A stretch of DNA of 64,000 nucleotides. It comes from JBMNGN01 sp050949865 (lineage in GTDB: Bacteria > Bacillota > Syntrophomonadia > Syntrophomonadales > Syntrophomonadaceae). The position numbers and the translations under genes were made by a program. Location of the stretch: NCBI GenBank assembly GCA_050949865.1, contig JBMNGN010000001.1:124001-188000 (forward strand), read 5' to 3'. The notes under the pieces were generated by a model. It was not told where the DNA came from. It did not search any database and saw only the letters and a list, made by a program, of their open reading frames with translations. Of the stretch, positions 59,395 through 64,000 are shown piece by piece (positions within the stretch are counted from its first letter, which is position 1; each line of letters opens with the position of its first letter).

Positions 59395-61059
59395 TTATAT
59401 TTCCATAATAATAGGAAGTATCATAGGTCGACGGCCGGTCTTTTCAATTAAGTACTTGCTCAGCTTGTCGCGCACCTGTGATTTTATAACCGCCCATTCT
59501 ATTATGTTCTTTTTAGTACATACCGCCAGGGCTTCTTTAACTTTATCTTTGGCTTCTTCAATCAAATGCTCAGACTCCCTAACATAGACAAAGCCCCTGC
59601 TTACGATATCCGGGCCGGCCACCACTTCCCCGGACTCCCGGTTCAAGGTTATTACCACTATTATTATCCCGTCCTGGGATAGTTGTTTCCTGTCTCTCAA
59701 AACGATATTACCAACATCTCCGACCCCGAGCCCGTCAACCAGTACTTTTCCCGCCGCAACTTTTCCTATTACCTCTGCTTTGTCTCTGCTGATCTCAATA
59801 ATCTGCCCGTTATCGACAACAAAAATATGAGATTTGGGTATCCCTAAGCTTTCTGCCAATTTGGCGTGCTTCATTAAATGCCTGAACTCCCCATGTACCG
59901 GGACAAAATATTTAGGTCTTAATAGATTGATAATAATCTTCAGCTCTTCCTGCGCAGCATGCCCTGAAACATGTACCCTCATATCCCGCTCATAAATAAC
60001 CTCCGCACCCTGCCTGAATAAAAGGTCAACGGTTTTGGCTACCAGCTTTTCGTTACCCGGAATGGGTGTGGCAGAGATAATCACCGTATCACCGGGTTCA
60101 ATGCAGACCGATTTATGATCAGCAGTAGCCATTCTGGTTAAAGCTGACATCGGCTCACCCTGCGATCCCGTAGTAATAATTACCAGTTGATTTGACGGAT
60201 ATTTGGGAATGTCTTCCGTGTCGATCATTACATCTTCCGCTAAATTAATATAGCCCAAATCCTTTGAAATACGAACATTATTAACCATGCTTCTTCCTAT
60301 TATGGCAACCTTCCGCCCGTATTTTTCTGCGGTTGATATTACCTGTTGAACCCGGTGGACATTAGAAGCAAAAGTAGTAACTATAATCCTGCCTTCACAT
60401 TTACCGAACAGATCGTCAAATGTATTGCCGACCACTTTTTCCGACATGGTGAAACCAGTCTTATCCGCGTTGGTACTATCACCGAACATAACCAAGACGC
60501 CTTTTTCGCCCAACTCGGCTAATTTTCTAAAATCAACTACTTGGTTGTCAACTGGTGTTTGGTCTAATTTTATATCGCCTGTGTGTACAATAATACCCAG
60601 GGGCGTATGGATGGCTATTCCCATCCCATCGGGAATACTATGGCATACCCTAAAAAACTCTATCTCAAGACACCCGGCTTTAATTATTTCCCGGGGTCTG
60701 ACACATCTCAGTTTTACATTATCAATATTGTGTTCTTTAAGCTTACCTGCAACGATACCAAGGGTTAGCTTGCTGCCATATACCGGCACATTTAGCTCCC
60801 GCAACACATAAGGCAAAGCTCCCACATGGTCTTCATGCCCATGAGTTAGCAAAATGGCCTTAACTTTATCTTTATTCTCGACCAGATAAGAGATATCCGG
60901 AATAACCACATCAATACCAAGTAATTCTTCTTCTGGAAACATAAGCCCGGAATCAATAACTACTATTGTATCCTGATATCTGATTGCCATCATGTTTTTC
61001 CCAATTTCCCCCAAGCCGCCCAGGGGGATAACAAGAAGACGGTCTTCTGATTCAGACAC
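59395..61059 (-). CDS. rnj: Ribonuclease J
   Basis: 554-residue metallo-beta-lactamase/beta-CASP ribonuclease with 5'-3' exo- and endonuclease activity, central to mRNA decay and rRNA maturation with RNase Y. Metal motif LLTHGHEDHVGALPYVL (near residue 75), GDSTNAD, MVNNVRIS and the HVSGHAAQEELK and PVHGEFRHL segments of beta-CASP are all present. GTG 61059 follows AAGGAGG at seven bases. Has its own promoter (61138-61110). Synteny with dapA-tepA matches B. subtilis rnjB (ymfA); RNase J1 versus J2 activity cannot be told. Confidence 0.96.
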   Translation of the reverse strand: MSESEDRLLVIPLGGLGEIGKNMMAIRYQDTIVVIDSGLMFPEEELLGIDVVIPDISYLVENKDKVKAILLTHGHEDHVGALPYVLRELNVPVYGSKLTLGIVAGKLKEHNIDNVKLRCVRPREIIKAGCLEIEFFRVCHSIPDGMGIAIHTPLGIIVHTGDIKLDQTPVDNQVVDFRKLAELGEKGVLVMFGDSTNADKTGFTMSEKVVGNTFDDLFGKCEGRIIVTTFASNVHRVQQVISTAEKYGRKVAIIGRSMVNNVRISKDLGYINLAEDVMIDTEDIPKYPSNQLVIITTGSQGEPMSALTRMATADHKSVCIEPGDTVIISATPIPGNEKLVAKTVDLLFRQGAEVIYERDMRVHVSGHAAQEELKIIINLLRPKYFVPVHGEFRHLMKHAKLAESLGIPKSHIFVVDNGQIIEISRDKAEVIGKVAAGKVLVDGLGVGDVGNIVLRDRKQLSQDGIIIVVITLNRESGEVVAGPDIVSRGFVYVRESEHLIEEAKDKVKEALAVCTKKNIIEWAVIKSQVRDKLSKYLIEKTGRRPMILPIIMEI

Positions 61060-61109
61060 CTGAACACCTCCTTTATATTAAATTTTATCCGCACAACATT
61101 TTCTCTGTT

Positions 61110-61138
61110 ATTATAGCCTATTGAGCAGGTTGATACAA
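61110..61138 (-). promoter_or_regulatory. Promoter of rnj
   Basis: TTGTAT (61138-61133) and TATAAT (61115-61110) with a 17-base spacer on the minus strand, about 50 bases before the rnj start. Confidence 0.65.
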
Positions 61139-61182
61139 CTTAGGCCAGATATTATTTAAAGCGCCAGGATATGTATAATTAG

Positions 61183-61212
61183 AAAAAGATAGGTCCTATG
61201 GCCTATCTTTTG
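61183..61212 (-). terminator. Terminator hairpin between the IS fragment and rnj
   Basis: AAAAGATAGG (61184-61193) pairs perfectly with CCTATCTTTT (61202-61211); on the minus strand TTTTTCTAATT follows. It may be the original end of the dapA transcript. Confidence 0.65.
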
Positions 61213-61238
61213 CAAATTATTAATATGCGGTTGTTCTT

Positions 61239-62117
61239 ATGCTTGGTGAACTGTTTAAGAAACAGGTAAAAACAGCAGAATCAATGGGGCTTCTTGATAC
61301 CAGTTCTATTGCCATAGATGCTTCTAAAGTAGATGCCAATGAGAAGTCAGTTCCACGTAAAAATATTAAAGACGATGGCCAGTCAGCTAACTGGGGCAGC
61401 AAGCTAGATACTAATGGCAACCAGATAACCTGGTTTGGTTACAAGCTGCATATAGCTACTGACGTTAAATCTGAATTGCCAGTGGCATTGAGCATAACCC
61501 CAGCCAGTACCAACGATGGTATAATGGCCGAAAGAATCCTTGAAGAATGCAGTAATAACTTGAACAGTAAACCCCGGTATTATCTCATGGATGCCGGTTA
61601 TGATCAAAAGTCAATATACGAACTGATCCGTAAGGACTACAAGGCACAGGCAATAATACCGTTAAACCACCGGAGAGCCAAAGAACCCCCGGAAGGTCTG
61701 GACTGGGATGCAACCCCCATATGTTCAGCGGGATACCGTATGACTTATTGGGGAGGCAGCAATGGGGTTAACAAATTCCGCTGCCCTCATGTTATGGGCA
61801 AATGTGACTGTCCTTTTGGTTCCTCCTGGTGCTCAGACAGCAACTATGGGATGGTTGTTAAAACCAGAGCCAGACAAGATTCCAGGTTATTCACAGTGCC
61901 TCATCGAGGCACTTCAAACTGGAAGCTGCTATACAACAAAAGAACCAGTGTAGAGCGATGTTTTGGGCGCTTAAAGGAGCATATGGGACTTGAAACCGGA
62001 CTTAATGTACGAGGTATTAAAAAGGTTAAAACCCATGCATACCTGAGTGTTATTACCATGATTACTTCGGTTGTTGCGGTAAACAAAGCCAAATCATCTG
62101 AAGATATAGCTGCATAA
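61239..62117 (+). pseudogene. 5'-truncated DDE transposase (IS4/IS5-superfamily type)
   Basis: 292 residues beginning within what is normally the middle of such proteins. All three acidic catalytic positions appear retained: IAIDASKVDA, YYLMDAGYDQ and RTSVERCFGRLKEH. A Cys-rich stretch (CPHVMGKCDCPFGSSWC) and NHRRAKEPPEG lie between. The N-terminal DNA-binding domain (DUF772-like, about 100 or more residues) is missing: the frame is closed by TAA at 61221-61223 and upstream DNA is a terminator and the rnj promoter. No terminal inverted repeats or target duplications were found. It is probably an inactive remnant on the opposite strand to its neighbours. Confidence 0.7.
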
Positions 62118-62236
62118 AGTAAGCAGAAATTAAGGTTTTTAAAGGAAAGGGGTCAATCTGCTCATTTTAAGATAAATCCAGTAACCTTGTTGATACTAAA
62201 GGCATAATTAACCAAAATTCAACTGGTTTTTATGCT

Positions 62237-63130
62237 CTAATACCATATTGACTTGCCTGGAACGTACTTTTTAACCAATCCTTCAACAAATTCCTTTTCT
62301 TTAGCAGGTAAGCTGGTTAGAGGCGGCCTAAAGCCACCCACTTGCATACCCAATATATTTAAGGCTTCTTTTACCGGGATAGGGTTGGAAGCTACAAATA
62401 GTCCCTTATAAATTGGAAATAAGTACTGGTGAATATTGAGGGCCTTGGCTATGTCCCCATCATAATATGAATTAATCATCTCTCTGATCTGGCGGCCTAC
62501 TACATGAGAGGCCACGCTTACAACCCCATAGGCACCCAGGGCCATCATTGGCAAGGTAAGGCTATCGTCACCGGAATAAACCCTGAAACTATCTCCAGAT
62601 AGCCTAGATAGTAAAGACATCTGGTCCATATCACCGCTGGCCTCTTTTAAAGCGACAATGTTCTCAATTTGAACTAATCTTTCCACTGTCTGGGGGAGAA
62701 GGTTTACCCCTGTGCGTGAAGGAACGTTATAAAGCATAACCGGGATGGATATACTTTCTGCTATTTGTTTGAAATGCTGGTATAATCCTTCTTGGCTAGG
62801 TCTGTTATAATACGGTGTCACCAGCATAACCCCAGCAACTCCAGCTTTTTCTGCCTCTCTGCTCAATTTAATTGAATGCCTGGTGTCATTGGAGCCCGTA
62901 CCTGCCCAAACCTGTATTTTGTTGCCCACCTTATCTTGTACCACCTGAAATAGCGTGGATTTTTCCTCATCCGAAAGCACTGGAGATTCACCGGTAGTTC
63001 CAGACACAACTAGGCCATCACTACCATTCTCATATAGATATTCGGCTAACCGGGCAGCTTGCTCGTAGTCCACCTCCAGCTCTGGGCCAAACGGTGTAAC
63101 CATTGCGGTCATTAGTCTTGGAAATATCAT
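62237..63130 (-). CDS. dapA: 4-hydroxy-tetrahydrodipicolinate synthase
   Basis: First enzyme of the lysine/diaminopimelate branch; also feeds dipicolinate for spores. 297 residues: GTTGESPVLS near residue 45, Tyr in MLYNVPSRTGV, Schiff-base Lys in VALKEASGD (about 163), and GDDSLTLPMMALGA. ATG 63130 follows GGTGG. It lies 16 bases after the aspartate kinase gene, matching the B. subtilis dapG-dapA pair. The usual next gene rnj is separated here by a transposase remnant. Confidence 0.96.
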   Translation of the reverse strand: MIFPRLMTAMVTPFGPELEVDYEQAARLAEYLYENGSDGLVVSGTTGESPVLSDEEKSTLFQVVQDKVGNKIQVWAGTGSNDTRHSIKLSREAEKAGVAGVMLVTPYYNRPSQEGLYQHFKQIAESISIPVMLYNVPSRTGVNLLPQTVERLVQIENIVALKEASGDMDQMSLLSRLSGDSFRVYSGDDSLTLPMMALGAYGVVSVASHVVGRQIREMINSYYDGDIAKALNIHQYLFPIYKGLFVASNPIPVKEALNILGMQVGGFRPPLTSLPAKEKEFVEGLVKKYVPGKSIWY

Positions 63131-63146
63131 AATAATTCACCACCAA

Positions 63147-64000
63147 TCATTTATTACCCAGTTCAAATTTATCATGAAGGGCTTTTACTGCTGTCTCCAT
63201 ATGTTCCCTGTTTACTAGACACCATATATTGGTATATGAATCCCCGGATTGTAATAAGGGTATGTGGTTCTCATGAAGGGCTTCAATAACCTGAGCCATT
63301 ACGCCTGGCATTCCAGTCATGGCGGCTCCTACTACAGCTACTTTTGCGCAATCCGAAATAAGTGTGGGACATAGGTCAAGATTTTTTAAAATGGCCAGGG
63401 CCTTGCTGGCCGAATCAGCTGATACGGTAAAAACTATCAATTCACGCTGAACATTAATAAAATCAACACTGATTCCAGCCAGGGCTAGCGAGCGGAAAAC
63501 CTTGAGTTCTATTTCTCTTGATGATTCATCCTTCTTTATTTTTATCTGAGTCAGGTTCGATGTATAAGTAATCCCGGTAATCAATTGATCCCGAATAGTT
63601 TTAATGGCATTGCTTTGGTGGATCTGGTTAGTTATTAGGGTACCAGGTGACCCGCTGAATGTTGACCGTATCCTGAGTGGTATTCCACTTTGCATGGCAA
63701 TTTCAATAGCTCTTGGATTTACAATTTTTGCCCCTTCCCTGGTTAACTGGCATATCTCATTGTAAGTTATAGCATCAAGCAGCTTTGCATTGTGTACTAT
63801 CCTGGGATCTGCTGTCATTACCCCTTCTACGTCAGTAAAAATATCAATAATCTCGGCCCCCAAGGCTACCCCTAACGCACTGGCGGTAGTATCACTCCCC
63901 CCACGTCCCAAGGTAGTAGTTTCCCCAAGTTCGTTAACTCCCTGAAACCCAGCTACCACTGGAACAATTCCTTTTTCCAAACACTCTAATATACTTTTTG
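63147..64000 (-). CDS. Aspartate kinase, N-terminus beyond window edge
   Basis: Phosphorylates aspartate for the lysine, threonine and methionine pathways. About 284 residues of the C-terminal two thirds are visible; the frame runs to base 64000 without a start (ATTAGAGTGTTTGG reads on in frame). Visible are VPVVAGFQGVNELGETTTLG, RGGSDTTASALGVAL, IFTDVEGVMTADPRIV of the kinase domain, and two ACT domains (from about TGITYTSNLTQIKIK and VAVVGAAMTGMPGVMAQV). By synteny with dapA it would be the dapG-type (diaminopimelate-sensitive) isoform; regulation cannot be read from this part. Confidence 0.95.
   Translation of the reverse strand, partial: KSILECLEKGIVPVVAGFQGVNELGETTTLGRGGSDTTASALGVALGAEIIDIFTDVEGVMTADPRIVHNAKLLDAITYNEICQLTREGAKIVNPRAIEIAMQSGIPLRIRSTFSGSPGTLITNQIHQSNAIKTIRDQLITGITYTSNLTQIKIKKDESSREIELKVFRSLALAGISVDFINVQRELIVFTVSADSASKALAILKNLDLCPTLISDCAKVAVVGAAMTGMPGVMAQVIEALHENHIPLLQSGDSYTNIWCLVNREHMETAVKALHDKFELGNK

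Noticed and set aside
1..64000. CRISPR arrays, prophage, toxin-antitoxin or biosynthetic clusters
   Set aside because: None seen: no spaced repeat arrays, phage structural genes, small toxin pairs or large synthases were found on either strand.

Overview
The window looks like a chromosomal segment of a spore-forming, low-to-moderate GC member of the Clostridia, probably related to Syntrophomonas or its relatives. The support is spoVS with a sigma-H-type promoter, RNase Y and RNase J, PrkC/PrpC, RemA, a Gram-positive LexA box, an FMN riboswitch and a tungstate transporter of the kind used by tungsten-dependent formate or aldehyde enzymes. The family-level placement is inference. Most genes lie on the minus strand and follow two gene orders known from Bacillus subtilis: the yloB-to-rpe block, and the spoVS-ymdB-rny-recA-cinA-pgsA-ymfM-spoIIIE-ylzJ-tepA-rnj-dapA-dapG block.

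1-6100: cyanophycinase (cut by the window edge) and isoaspartyl dipeptidase form a cyanophycin or isoaspartyl-peptide degradation pair. They are followed by an AIM24-like protein, a VTT-domain membrane protein, an alpha/beta hydrolase with a 58-residue zinc-ribbon partner, and a chemoreceptor behind a sigma-D-like promoter. 6346-8524: an apparently complete ISLre2-type element with target duplications sits just ahead of a tRNA-Leu(CAG) promoter, followed by a decayed coding fragment. 8525-14083: a radical SAM protein, a small exported protein and the riboflavin operon ribD-ribE-ribBA-ribH, controlled by an FMN riboswitch and terminator.

14064-33306: a long housekeeping run on the minus strand covers rpe, rsgA, prkC, prpC, rlmN, rsmB, a zinc peptidase, a DUF116 protein, fmt, def, priA, metK, coaBC, rpoZ, gmk, remA, yicC and a calcium P-type ATPase. 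It covers ribosome maturation, translation initiation, cell-wall signalling, DNA restart and cofactor supply. 33416-38665: a divergent uracil-DNA-glycosylase-like iron-sulfur protein, an unknown protein, a LysM-NlpC/P60 wall hydrolase, a PHP phosphoesterase, a dipeptidase, spoVS and ymdB. 39326-42294: rny, whose reading frame can only begin at a non-standard codon (ATA), a roughly 230-nt leader or RNA between a promoter and a terminator, and recA under a perfect LexA box.

42399-45000 (plus strand): tupABC, the tungstate ABC transporter, behind a structured leader and terminator that resemble a molybdenum/tungsten cofactor (Moco/Tuco) riboswitch. 45022-57053: thpR, cinA, a compact FtsH paralogue, pgsA, rimO, a RodZ-like protein, a winged-helix regulator fused to a catalytically degenerate PfkB-like domain, the DNA translocase FtsK/SpoIIIE, uppP, ylzJ and tepA. 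57064-59394: a small accessory islet (lipoprotein and membrane-anchored peptidase-like hydrolase) bordered by palindromic repeats. 59395-64000: RNase J, a 5'-truncated DDE transposase, dapA and the C-terminal part of an aspartate kinase.

I did not find an obvious new multi-gene defence or metabolic system. The most unusual items are the apparent ATA start of rny and ATT start of ribE, the candidate RNA upstream of rny, the riboswitch-like leader of tupABC, the kinase-derived regulator at 51750-52715 and the UDG-like protein at 33416-34054.
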